Origin: Actinomycetota bacterium
Lineage (GTDB): Bacteria > Actinomycetota > Acidimicrobiia > Acidimicrobiales > Ilumatobacteraceae
Assembly: GCA_009704065.1 (NCBI GenBank)
Contig: WLEX01000007.1
Span: 1 to 15,038 of the forward strand
Direction: 5' to 3'
DNA length: 15,038 bases
Below, piece by piece: positions 1-7,075 of the stretch (its first letter is position 1; the number at the start of each line of letters is the position of its first letter). The notes beneath the pieces are model-generated. The model saw only the letters and a list, made by a program, of their open reading frames with translations, made no database searches and was not told where the DNA came from. Both the position numbers and the translations under genes were made by a program.

Positions 1-941
1 CGATGGTGGTGGAATTCACTGGCATCGATGTGAGCACCGACGAACTCGGTGGCGCAGGCACGCACGCACGTCATAGCGGAGTTGCATCCGTGGTTGTTGC
101 CGATCTTGCCGCTGCAACAATATGGGTGGAAGAGTTACTTGATTTTCTTCCCTCAAACGTTAATGAATTAGCACCGATTGTCTCAACGGACGATCCGGAT
201 AATCGGGCAACACCAGAAGCGGGGGAACTCATCCCCACCACTTCGACAGGAAGTTACGACGTACGAGATGTGATTACATCTATCGCAGACGATGGCATTT
301 ATCTTGAACTGAAACCACGTTGGGCGGGCAATGTCATCACTGCATTCACCCACATGGCTGGTTACTCCGTTGGCATCGTTGCTAACCAACCCATCTCTCT
401 TGCAGGCACCCTCGATATTCCTGCATCACAAAAAGCAGCACGGTTTGTTGCATTCTGCGACGCTTTCAACATTCCTGTTCTGACCCTTGTCGATACACCT
501 GGTTTTTATCCAGGCAAAGACCTGGAATGGCGAGGCATGATTCGCCATGGCGCACAACTGGTGTTTGCATATGCGCGCGCCACCGTGCCACGTATTTGTG
601 TCATATTGCGCAAATCGTATGGTGGTGCCTACATCGTGATGGACTCAAAGGAGATGGGTAACGATCTCTGTCTCGCATGGCCATGCGCGGAACTTGCCGT
701 AATGGGAGCCGGACAAGCTGCCGCCATTTTGCAACGTCGAGCAACTCCCGAAGAACGAGCTGCTTTCGAAGCCGATTACACCGCACGACTTCTTAATCCC
801 TACATCGCTGCCGAACGTGGCTATATCGACGCAGTTATCGACCCCGCAGACACTCGCAGAGAGATTTGTGCATCACTTCACATGTTGCGAGACAAACGCG
901 AGGCCATTCGCTCCCGCAAACACGACAACACTCCCCTGTAA
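1..941 (+). CDS. Acyl-CoA carboxylase beta (carboxyltransferase) subunit, 5'-truncated by window edge
   Basis: This is the biotin-dependent carboxyltransferase subunit that moves CO2 from carboxybiotin to acetyl- or propionyl-CoA, feeding fatty-acid synthesis or the methylmalonyl-CoA route. About 312 residues are visible against roughly 510-540 for the family, so the N-terminal lobe with the first oxyanion hole lies upstream. The ATG at position 3 is internal: it sits in the conserved stretch that leads into ELGG..TH (residues about 15-21). Visible C-lobe landmarks are the PxxAGN-like KPRWAGN (104-110), the DTPGF loop (164-168), IRHGA (180-184), the second oxyanion-hole motif YGGAY (206-210), WP.AELAVMGA (226-236) and a C-terminal R-rich tail. 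The residue after GGAY is Ile (I211), the position that is Asp in propionyl-CoA-specific PccB enzymes, so acetyl or broader acyl-CoA use is possible. An alpha subunit is not in view. The gene ends 106 bp before gltA. Confidence 0.93.
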   Translation, partial: MVVEFTGIDVSTDELGGAGTHARHSGVASVVVADLAAATIWVEELLDFLPSNVNELAPIVSTDDPDNRATPEAGELIPTTSTGSYDVRDVITSIADDGIYLELKPRWAGNVITAFTHMAGYSVGIVANQPISLAGTLDIPASQKAARFVAFCDAFNIPVLTLVDTPGFYPGKDLEWRGMIRHGAQLVFAYARATVPRICVILRKSYGGAYIVMDSKEMGNDLCLAWPCAELAVMGAGQAAAILQRRATPEERAAFEADYTARLLNPYIAAERGYIDAVIDPADTRREICASLHMLRDKREAIRSRKHDNTPL

Positions 942-964
942 CCCAATATTTCCCTCGGGTAAGT

Positions 965-1018
965 GGAACAGGGAGCATCGGGTCGCCTAACCTGTTCTGC
1001 GGGGGAGCAAGCCCTCGC
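965..1018 (+). promoter_or_regulatory. Two-hairpin leader upstream of gltA
   Basis: The 106-bp gap before citrate synthase holds two consecutive potential RNA hairpins. The first pairs GAACAGG (966-972) with CCTGTTC (991-997), seven perfect pairs around an 18-nt loop, extendable by a G-U pair. The second pairs GCGGGGG (999-1005) with CCCTCGC (1012-1018), seven pairs including one wobble, around a 6-nt AGCAAG loop. No T-run follows, so this is not a classical intrinsic terminator of the carboxylase gene. A GAGGAG ribosome binding site (1035-1040) sits 17 nt after the second stem. I do not recognise a known riboswitch consensus. It may be a leader that tunes gltA, or a transcript 3' end. Confidence 0.4.
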
Positions 1019-1047
1019 CACCTTCGTCTTAGTCGAGGAGATCCCAC

Positions 1048-2316
1048 ATGACTGACACAATTACCATCACCGATGATCGCACCGGAAAAACAGTCACGGT
1101 GCCCATCACTGGTGGAGTTTTCAGCTCTGCAGCTTTGCGCGAACTCGATCCCAGTCTCTTCATGTACGACCCCGCATATCTCTCTACAGCGGCCTGCCAA
1201 TCATCGATTACATATCTCGACGGCGATAACGGAGTCCTGCGCTACCGCGGAATCCCCATTGAGCAACTCGCCGACCAGTCAACTTTTCTCGAAGTTGCAT
1301 ACCTTCTCATCCATGGCGACCTTCCCACCGCACAACAACTCGTTGACTGGGAACTGAATGTCACTCACCACACGATGATTCACGAAAACATGCGTAAGCG
1401 TTTTGTCGATGGATTCCACTACGACGCTCACCCAATGGGCATGTTCATCTCAGCAACTGCAGCCCTCGGCACTTTCTACGATGACGCAAAAGATATTTTC
1501 GATAAGGATTCTTTCGATAAGCAAGTGCTTCGCCTTGTAGCCAAAGTTCCTACTATCGCCGCAATGTGTTACCGCTTTAGCCAGGGACTGCCTTTCGTTT
1601 CCCCAAACAATGCGCTTTCCTACGGCGAGAACTTCTTAAACATGATGTTCAAGATTGGTGATGATTACAAAGTGAACCCAGTACTTGCTCGCGCCATGGA
1701 CGTTTTGTTCATTCTCCATGCCGATCACGAACAGAACTGCGGCACCACCGCAATGCGCGTAGTGAGCTCAGCCAACTCCGACCCATACACAGCTACTGCA
1801 GCCGCAGCGGCAGCGCTGTATGGCCCACTTCACGGTGGAGCTAACGAAGCTGTAGTGCGCATGCTCGCCGAAATTGGTGATGTCTCTAATGTTCCTGCTT
1901 TTATCGAAAGTGTGAAAGCAGGCGAAGGTCGCCTCATGGGATTTGGCCACCGCGTGTACAAGAACTTCGACCCACGTGCCACCATCATTAAAAAGACCGC
2001 GTACGAAGTATTCGAAGTGACAGGCATGAACCCACTTCTCGATGTAGCGCTTGCACTTGAAGCTGCTGCACTGAGCGATGACTACTTCATCTCGCGCAAG
2101 CTGTACCCGAATGTCGACTTCTACTCAGGCCTTATTTACCAGGCTCTTGGTTTCCCTGTCGACATGTTCACCGTTTTGTTCGCAATCCCCCGCACTGTTG
2201 GCTGGTTGACCCACATGCAAGAGCTATTGAACGACAAAGAACAAAAAATCAGTCGTCCGCGCCAGTGGTACACCGGCCCTGACGAACGCGATTACGTCGC
2301 AATCGCTAAGCGCTAA
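1048..2316 (+). CDS. gltA: Citrate synthase (type II)
   Basis: Citrate synthase condenses oxaloacetate and acetyl-CoA to citrate, the entry step of the TCA cycle, in the cytoplasm. The 422-residue length matches the bacterial type II (hexameric) class. The N-terminal beta domain (about 1-60) carries the PSLFMYDPAY and SSITYLDGDNG.LRYRGIPIEQL segments typical of that class. The large domain carries HADHEQN (224-230), GPLHGGANEAV with catalytic His262, GFGHRVYK with His301, and NVDFYSG with catalytic Asp357. These correspond to the His/His/Asp triad of E. coli GltA (264/305/362). The ATG is fixed by a GAGGAG Shine-Dalgarno seven bases upstream. It follows a carboxylase subunit gene and faces the convergent quinone reductase gene with only 9 bp between stop codons. 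The long leader with two hairpins suggests its own regulation. Confidence 0.97.
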   Translation: MTDTITITDDRTGKTVTVPITGGVFSSAALRELDPSLFMYDPAYLSTAACQSSITYLDGDNGVLRYRGIPIEQLADQSTFLEVAYLLIHGDLPTAQQLVDWELNVTHHTMIHENMRKRFVDGFHYDAHPMGMFISATAALGTFYDDAKDIFDKDSFDKQVLRLVAKVPTIAAMCYRFSQGLPFVSPNNALSYGENFLNMMFKIGDDYKVNPVLARAMDVLFILHADHEQNCGTTAMRVVSSANSDPYTATAAAAAALYGPLHGGANEAVVRMLAEIGDVSNVPAFIESVKAGEGRLMGFGHRVYKNFDPRATIIKKTAYEVFEVTGMNPLLDVALALEAAALSDDYFISRKLYPNVDFYSGLIYQALGFPVDMFTVLFAIPRTVGWLTHMQELLNDKEQKISRPRQWYTGPDERDYVAIAKR

Positions 2317-2320
2317 GCGC

Positions 2321-2349
2321 AGTTATTACGCAACAGTAATAACTATTTT
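2321..2349 (+). terminator. Putative intrinsic terminator of gltA, embedded in the convergent gene's 3' end
   Basis: AGTTATTAC (2321-2329) and GTAATAACT (2336-2344) form a perfect 9-bp inverted repeat with a GCAACA loop, followed on the plus strand by TATTTTG. The position, five bases after the gltA stop, and the short T-run suit an intrinsic terminator for gltA. The stem is AT-rich, so it may be weak. No T-run exists on the minus strand, so it would not terminate the opposing operon in the same way. The structure overlaps the last codons of the convergent quinone reductase. Confidence 0.45.
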
Positions 2350-3306
2350 GCCCACGTTGCCGTTGGTGGCCATGTACTCATGGCCCTTCGCAATATCGGC
2401 AAACGAATACGTTGAATCGATGACTGGTTTCAATGCCCCTGTACCAAACAACGGCAGCATTTCAGATACAAAACGCTGAGTGATTGCAATCTTTTCATCG
2501 AGTGGTCGAGCACGTAACACCGTTCCCGTAATCGAAGCACGTTTTGCCAACAATGTTCCAACGTTGAACGGCAATGGCTGACCTGCCATGACACCCACCT
2601 GAATAATGCGACCTTTCACAGCAAGCGATGCCACATTGCGTTCGACATAATCGCCACCAATGACATCGAGAATGACATCGACACCTTTGCCACCGGTAGC
2701 TGTAGCAACTTCTGCCACAAAATCATGCGAGCCGTAATCAACCACAACGTCGGCACCGAGGTCTCTACATGCCTGCACCTTGCCTGCAGAACACGTGACG
2801 ATGATGCGCGCACCAATTGCTTTAGCGATTTGAATACCTGCAGTTCCCACGCCCGACGCACCTGCGTGCACCATTGCCCAACGACCAGACGTGAGCCCAC
2901 CTTGCACCACCAGTGCATCCCATGCAGTGATAAAAACCTCGGGGATTCCTGCAGCATCATGTAACGACATGCCGCTCGGTACAGCCATGGCTTGGCGCTC
3001 ATGTAACGCAAGTTCTTGCGCGTATGCGCCACCACTAACGATGCCCATCACAGCGTCGCCCACTTTCCAAGCAGTGACACGCTCACCCACTGCCTTAACG
3101 GTGCCAGCAAATTCCAAACCAGGAATCTCGGGGCCACTAGGAAACGGATTGGGATAGAAACCCATGCGTTGCAATAGATCGGCTCTATTCAATGCGGTAG
3201 CAGCCACCGAGACAAGAATCTCTTCTGCCCCAAAAGTGGGTGAAGGAATATCTTCTGATAGGAGAACATCAGGTCCTCCGTAGGAACGAAGGACAATTGC
3301 TTTCAT
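2326..3306 (-). CDS. NAD(P)H:quinone oxidoreductase, zinc-independent MDR family (PIG3/QOR-like)
   Basis: A medium-chain dehydrogenase/reductase of 326 residues, the usual size for quinone oxidoreductases. These soluble enzymes reduce quinones with NADPH, or act on enoyl-type substrates. The GroES-like N-terminal domain carries ALNRADLLQRMGFYP (38-52), typical of the PIG3 subgroup, and IPGLEFAGTV (61-70). It lacks the cysteine and histidine zinc ligands of alcohol dehydrogenases. The Rossmann domain begins at HAGASGVGTAGIQ (147-159), with the AxxGxG nucleotide motif; DVILDVIGG (210-218) and GRIIQVG (232-238) follow as expected. It begins five bases after the icd stop, so the two are almost certainly one transcript. 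No clear Shine-Dalgarno is seen, consistent with translational coupling. It ends in tandem TAA codons, convergent with gltA. The physiological substrate cannot be read from sequence. Confidence 0.9.
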   Translation of the reverse strand: MKAIVLRSYGGPDVLLSEDIPSPTFGAEEILVSVAATALNRADLLQRMGFYPNPFPSGPEIPGLEFAGTVKAVGERVTAWKVGDAVMGIVSGGAYAQELALHERQAMAVPSGMSLHDAAGIPEVFITAWDALVVQGGLTSGRWAMVHAGASGVGTAGIQIAKAIGARIIVTCSAGKVQACRDLGADVVVDYGSHDFVAEVATATGGKGVDVILDVIGGDYVERNVASLAVKGRIIQVGVMAGQPLPFNVGTLLAKRASITGTVLRARPLDEKIAITQRFVSEMLPLFGTGALKPVIDSTYSFADIAKGHEYMATNGNVGKIVITVA

Positions 3307-3311
3307 GACGA

Positions 3312-4529
3312 TTAGGCCATCTTTGCTTGAAGGCGACGATCGATTGCAGCAAGGAAATCTTCAGTGGTGAGCCATGCTTGATCTTTCGAGATGAGGAGCG
3401 AAAGATCCTTTGTCATCTCTCCAGCCTCGATGCACTCAACGCATACTTGTTCGAGCTTTTCTGCGAATTCACTGAGCTTCGGATTGTTATCGAGTTTGCC
3501 GCGATGCTTGAGACCACCGGTCCATGCATAAATTGATGCAACAGGGTTTGTTGATGTCTTGTTGCCCTTTTGGTGTTCGCGATAGTGACGAGTCACTGTG
3601 CCGTGAGCTGCTTCTGCTTCTACGGTCTTGCCGTCTGGAGTCATAAGAACCGAAGTCATAAGACCAAGTGAGCCAAAACCTTGAGCAACGGTGTCTGACT
3701 GCACGTCGCCGTCGTAGTTCTTACATGCCCACACGTATCCACCTTCCCACTTCATGGCGCTAGCAACCATGTCGTCGATGAGGCGGTGTTCGTAAGTAAG
3801 GCCAGCCTTGTCGAAATCAGCCTTGAACTCAGCCTCGAAAATCTGCTCGAACAAATCTTTGAACTGGCCGTCGTAGGCCTTCAAGATGGTGTTCTTCGTG
3901 CTCATGTACACGGGGTAGTTACGTGAGAGGCCATAGCGGAACGATGCACGTGCGAAATCGCGGATGCTGTCGTTGAAGTTGTACATACCCATTGCAACGC
4001 CGCCGTCGGCGCCGTAGTCAGCAATCTTGAACTCCATGGGCGCACTGCCATCTTCTGGAGTGAATGTCATGGTGACTGATCCGGCACCTGGAACTTTAAA
4101 GTCTGTTGCTTTGTACTGGTCACCGTGTGCATGACGACCAATAACAATGGGCTTTGTCCAGCCGGGAACAAGTTTTGGAATATTGCTGCAAATGATTGGC
4201 TCACGGAACACCACACCACCAAGAATGTTTCGAATGGTGCCGTTTGGCGACTTCCACATTTTCTTCAAACCGAACTCTTCAACACGAGCCTCGTCAGGAG
4301 TGATTGTGGCGCACTTAACGCCCACACCGTGCTTGAGGATGGCATTTGCTGAATCGATGGTGATTTGGTCGTCGGTCGCATCGCGACTCTCCATACCAAG
4401 GTCGTAATACTCAAGTTCGATATCGAGATACGGAAGGATGAGGCGCTCTTTAATGAACTGCCAAATGATGCGCGTCATCTCGTCGCCATCGAGCTCAACT
4501 ACGGGATTATCTACCTTGATCTTTGCCAC
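3312..4529 (-). CDS. icd: NADP-dependent isocitrate dehydrogenase (eukaryote-like homodimeric class)
   Basis: Oxidatively decarboxylates isocitrate to 2-oxoglutarate and is a main NADPH source. The start chosen is the GTG at 4529: it follows AAAAGG at a seven-base spacing and gives the family N-terminus (M/V)[19 protein letters not shown], 405 residues in all. An ATG 26 codons further upstream would add a tail not found in the family and would run through the promoter region. Substrate-site residues include SPNGTIR (94-100), Arg109 and Arg132 in the [10 protein letters not shown] segment, Tyr139 and Lys212. Metal ligands are likely Asp252, Asp275 and Asp279. The NADP-binding segment is [12 protein letters not shown] (306-317), with the Arg/His pair that favours NADP. 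It is the first gene of a two-gene unit with the quinone reductase and is divergent from an acyl-CoA dehydrogenase. Confidence 0.96.
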   Translation of the reverse strand: MAKIKVDNPVVELDGDEMTRIIWQFIKERLILPYLDIELEYYDLGMESRDATDDQITIDSANAILKHGVGVKCATITPDEARVEEFGLKKMWKSPNGTIRNILGGVVFREPIICSNIPKLVPGWTKPIVIGRHAHGDQYKATDFKVPGAGSVTMTFTPEDGSAPMEFKIADYGADGGVAMGMYNFNDSIRDFARASFRYGLSRNYPVYMSTKNTILKAYDGQFKDLFEQIFEAEFKADFDKAGLTYEHRLIDDMVASAMKWEGGYVWACKNYDGDVQSDTVAQGFGSLGLMTSVLMTPDGKTVEAEAAHGTVTRHYREHQKGNKTSTNPVASIYAWTGGLKHRGKLDNNPKLSEFAEKLEQVCVECIEAGEMTKDLSLLISKDQAWLTTEDFLAAIDRRLQAKMA

Positions 4530-4549
4530 GGGAACACCTTTTCTCTGTG

Positions 4550-4564
4550 TCGGCTGTATGCCGA
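4550..4564. repeat. Inverted repeat in the icd 5' region
   Basis: TCGGC (4550-4554) and GCCGA (4560-4564) form a perfect 5-bp inverted repeat around TGTAT. It lies 21 bases upstream of the icd GTG start, close to the predicted transcription start. It could be a small operator or a leader hairpin. It is short enough to be chance. Confidence 0.3.
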
Positions 4565-4592
4565 ATATCACTTGTATCAGACTTGTACACAA
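4564..4592 (-). promoter_or_regulatory. Candidate sigma70-type promoter for icd
   Basis: On the minus strand TTGTGT (4592-4587) and GATATT (4569-4564) are separated by 17 bases, matching three of six and four of six positions of the -35 and -10 consensus. Transcription would start near 4556, giving a leader of about 27 nt before the icd GTG at 4529. The elements lie in the 102-bp divergent gap between icd and the acyl-CoA dehydrogenase. The match is modest. Confidence 0.3.
4570..4587. repeat. Direct repeat with 11-bp period in the icd / acyl-CoA dehydrogenase divergent promoter
   Basis: ACTTGTA occurs at 4570-4576 and again at 4581-4587, one DNA helical turn apart (period 11). It falls between the candidate -10 and -35 of icd, where a bound regulator would block or bend the promoter. 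Phased direct repeats are a common operator layout. No regulator can be named. Confidence 0.4.
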
Positions 4593-4631
4593 TAGCGTTT
4601 CGGGCAAGTTCGCGCTCTACCATCTGAAGTA

Positions 4632-5732
4632 ATGGATTTTGAGTGGACTCCCGACCAAATAGCCCTTCGCGCCAAGGCCGCCGAGGTGGCTGCAAGCGGT
4701 GTTGCCCGTTTCGGACGTCATGCTGCATCTTGGATGAACGGGTACTCCAAAGAGTTCTCACGCGAGCTCTCATCGCACGGATGGATCGGACTCATTTGGC
4801 CCACTGAATTTGGTGGCGGCGGTCGCCCACCCATCGAACGACTAATTGTTGGCGAAGAAATGATCAAAGCAGGCGCACCCATTGCCGCTAGTTGGTTCGG
4901 TGACCGTCAAATGGGTCCCGCTCTCATTCAGTACGGCACCAAAGAACAACAAGAAAAGTTCTTGCCCGGAATTCTTGCTGGTGAAACAACATGGTGCATC
5001 GGTATGAGCGAACCAAACTCCGGTAGCGACCTTGCATCACTTTCCACTTCTGCACGTGACGATGGCGATGAATGGGTCATCAATGGTCAAAAGATTTGGA
5101 CCAGTTTTGGTGGCGAAGCCGACTACTGCTATCTCATTTGCCGCACCAGCAGTGATGGCCCACCACATGCGGGCATCAGCGAGATCATCGTGCCGATGAA
5201 CACTCCCGGAATTGAAATTCGCAAAATTACAGACATGACTACCAATCGTCATTTCTGTGAAGTGTTCTACACCGACGTGCGCGTACCGAAGGAAAACTTA
5301 GTGGGACAAATTGGTGGAGCCTTTTCTCAAACTATGCGTCAACTCGAACACGAACGCGGCGGCATCGACCGCCTTGTTTCTACGTACTTCCTCTTTCAAG
5401 AAGCATGCGCAATGGCCGACACCACCGATGATCTGGTTCGCCAAGAAATCGCAAAACTTGAAACCGGATACCGCATTGGTCGCATCTTGGTGATGCGCGA
5501 GGTACTGAAACAAGCGCCTGCAGGATTTTCTGCTGCAACGAAGTGCTTCTGTACCGAACACCAGCAACGTGTCGATCAGTTTGTGAGCACCGTCATGGGC
5601 GCAAACGCAATGATTTGGGACGACACTGCAAAAGGTCTCGCCTATAGTCCTGGGTACACAATAATGGGTGGCACATCAAACGTGATGCGTAACATTCTGG
5701 GCGAGAGAGTCCTTGGCTTAGCCAAAATCTAA
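4632..5732 (+). CDS. Acyl-CoA dehydrogenase (FadE-like)
   Basis: A flavoprotein that introduces a trans-2 double bond into an acyl-CoA, passing electrons to ETF; substrate unknown. The 366 residues cover the N-terminal helical domain (about 1-120, with WPTEFGG at 56-62), the beta-barrel middle domain with MSEPNSGSDLASL (125-137) and NGQKIWTS (151-158), and the C-terminal helical domain. The usual C-terminal catalytic-base site, YEGT in MCAD, reads MGGTSNVMRN (345-354), so Glu is absent there. Glu241 in EHERGG sits where isovaleryl-CoA dehydrogenase and FadE26-type enzymes carry their base, so catalysis is probably retained. The start ATG has only a weak GAAG upstream. The gene is divergent from icd and is followed after 14 bp by the metallo-hydrolase gene, probably in one operon. 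Many actinobacterial FadE proteins of this kind act as heteromers; no partner is seen nearby. Confidence 0.92.
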   Translation: MDFEWTPDQIALRAKAAEVAASGVARFGRHAASWMNGYSKEFSRELSSHGWIGLIWPTEFGGGGRPPIERLIVGEEMIKAGAPIAASWFGDRQMGPALIQYGTKEQQEKFLPGILAGETTWCIGMSEPNSGSDLASLSTSARDDGDEWVINGQKIWTSFGGEADYCYLICRTSSDGPPHAGISEIIVPMNTPGIEIRKITDMTTNRHFCEVFYTDVRVPKENLVGQIGGAFSQTMRQLEHERGGIDRLVSTYFLFQEACAMADTTDDLVRQEIAKLETGYRIGRILVMREVLKQAPAGFSAATKCFCTEHQQRVDQFVSTVMGANAMIWDDTAKGLAYSPGYTIMGGTSNVMRNILGERVLGLAKI

Positions 5733-5746
5733 AAAGGAAGTTCACC

Positions 5747-7075
5747 ATGGCAGATCTGATTGCTCTGAGTACCCGCGTCGTCGATTCGGGAATCGCTAAC
5801 GAGCCAGTCAATAGAACCACTGGAGAACTATCGGAAATTGCCGAGGGGCTCGCCATGGTGGAGTCCTTTAGCCATGTAGTCACGTGGAATTCTGGCGATG
5901 GACTTGTGTGTTTCGACACCAGCCACGTGAACACGGGTCAACAAGTTGTCGATTCCATTCGTTCATGGTCCACAGACCCATTCAACGCTCTGGTCTACAC
6001 ACACGGCCATGTCGATCACGTTGGTGGCAGTGTCGCTTTTGCAGCGAACGCTGCAGCACTTAACCATCAAGCACCACGCGTCATCGGTCACAAGAATGTG
6101 CAACGCCGTTTCGATCGGTATCGATACACCAACGATTGGAATGTTGCGATCAATGCACGCCAGTTTGGTGGTATTCGTGGCGACGTGAACACCATCATGA
6201 ACGACTTGCGACCTCCCACTGGAGCCCCGCGACTCAGCGATTTCATCCCGCGTAACACTCTCGACACCACCGATGTCGTCGACACGTTTGCTTCCATGAA
6301 GTTTGGTGACAGCGAGGTTGAATTTCATCATGGCCGAGGCGAAACAGACGATCATCTCTGGTCGTGGTTCCCCCAACAAAAGTGGGTTGCTACCGGAGAT
6401 TTTGTTATCTGGAATTTTCCTAACGCCGGCAACCCACAAAAAGTGCAACGATGGCCAATTGAGTGGGCCGAAACTCTCAGAGCAATCATGGCAAAGGAGC
6501 CAGAACTGCTGCTCCCCGCCCACGGTTTACCCATTGCCGGAAAAGAACGTATTGCGCGCGTACTCGATGAGATTGCATCTGCACTTGAGTACTTAGTGGC
6601 AACAACTGTTGAAATGATGAATGCGGGCGAAACGCTCAACACCATTATTCATAGTGTCAAGATTCCCGAAGCAACATTGGGCAAACCGTATCTTCGTCCT
6701 CTCTACGACGAACCAGAATTTGTTGTTCGAAACATTTGGCGTTTGTTCGGAGGTTGGTGGGATGGTGCACCGTCTCGCTTAAAGCCCGCTTTAGACGAAT
6801 CGCTTGCCGTTGAACTTGCCTCTGTCGCTGGTGGCGCCGATGTACTAATACGTCGTGCCGCCGAACTTGCCGCATCAGGCGATCTCCGGCTCGCCTGCCA
6901 TTTGGCCGACTTTGCCGGTTGGGCTGCACCCGACGACCCTGATCTTCACAAGATGCGGGCCGACATTTACGAGACCCGTCGAAAGTCAGAGTCGTCGCTC
7001 ATGGCAAAGGGGATTTTCCGTGGAGCCGCGCGCGAAAGCGAAGCAGTAATCAAAGCCGCACTAGGCGAAAAATAA
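5747..7075 (+). CDS. Metallo-beta-lactamase-fold hydrolase, alkyl/aryl-sulfatase-like (SdsA/BDS1-related)
   Basis: A 442-residue cytoplasmic metallohydrolase; no signal peptide is visible. The catalytic domain carries THGHVDH (85-91), the metal-binding THxHxDH motif, then GETDDH (198-203), ATGDF (215-219, Asp218 as likely bridging ligand) and PAHG (257-260, His259). The region from about 280 to 345, ending in the Y-x-x-P-E-x-V-V-R-N-I-x-x-x-x-G-G-W-x-D-G pattern (320-340), matches the dimerisation domain of secondary and primary alkylsulfatases. The C-terminal helical part (about 350-442) resembles the sterol-carrier-linked tail region in length. Canonical SdsA1 enzymes use Glu at two metal positions, while here one is Asp, so the substrate could be another ester. 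AAGGAAG at 5734-5740, six bases before the ATG, is a strong ribosome binding site. It follows the acyl-CoA dehydrogenase by 14 bp. Confidence 0.8.
   Translation: MADLIALSTRVVDSGIANEPVNRTTGELSEIAEGLAMVESFSHVVTWNSGDGLVCFDTSHVNTGQQVVDSIRSWSTDPFNALVYTHGHVDHVGGSVAFAANAAALNHQAPRVIGHKNVQRRFDRYRYTNDWNVAINARQFGGIRGDVNTIMNDLRPPTGAPRLSDFIPRNTLDTTDVVDTFASMKFGDSEVEFHHGRGETDDHLWSWFPQQKWVATGDFVIWNFPNAGNPQKVQRWPIEWAETLRAIMAKEPELLLPAHGLPIAGKERIARVLDEIASALEYLVATTVEMMNAGETLNTIIHSVKIPEATLGKPYLRPLYDEPEFVVRNIWRLFGGWWDGAPSRLKPALDESLAVELASVAGGADVLIRRAAELAASGDLRLACHLADFAGWAAPDDPDLHKMRADIYETRRKSESSLMAKGIFRGAARESEAVIKAALGEK

Noticed and set aside
3..941. Complete small carboxyltransferase starting at the ATG at position 3
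   Set aside because: The conserved region is already mid-protein at that point and the N-terminal lobe is missing, so the gene is cut by the window edge.
942..1047. Known riboswitch upstream of gltA
   Set aside because: The two hairpins do not match glutamine, glycine, fluoride, SAM or other consensus motifs that I can recall, so only a generic structured leader is reported.
835..1200. Antisense open frame of 121 codons over the carboxylase/gltA junction
   Set aside because: It has no recognisable protein character and runs through two well-supported genes; it looks like a compositional shadow.
2473..2481. Second BldD-core match (ACGCTGAGT)
   Set aside because: It lies inside the quinone reductase coding region, far from any start, and one or two chance matches are expected in a window of this size.
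4530..4607. 26-residue N-terminal extension of isocitrate dehydrogenase from an upstream ATG
   Set aside because: The GTG at 4529 has a good ribosome binding site and gives the exact family N-terminus; the extension is unlike the family and crosses the promoter region.
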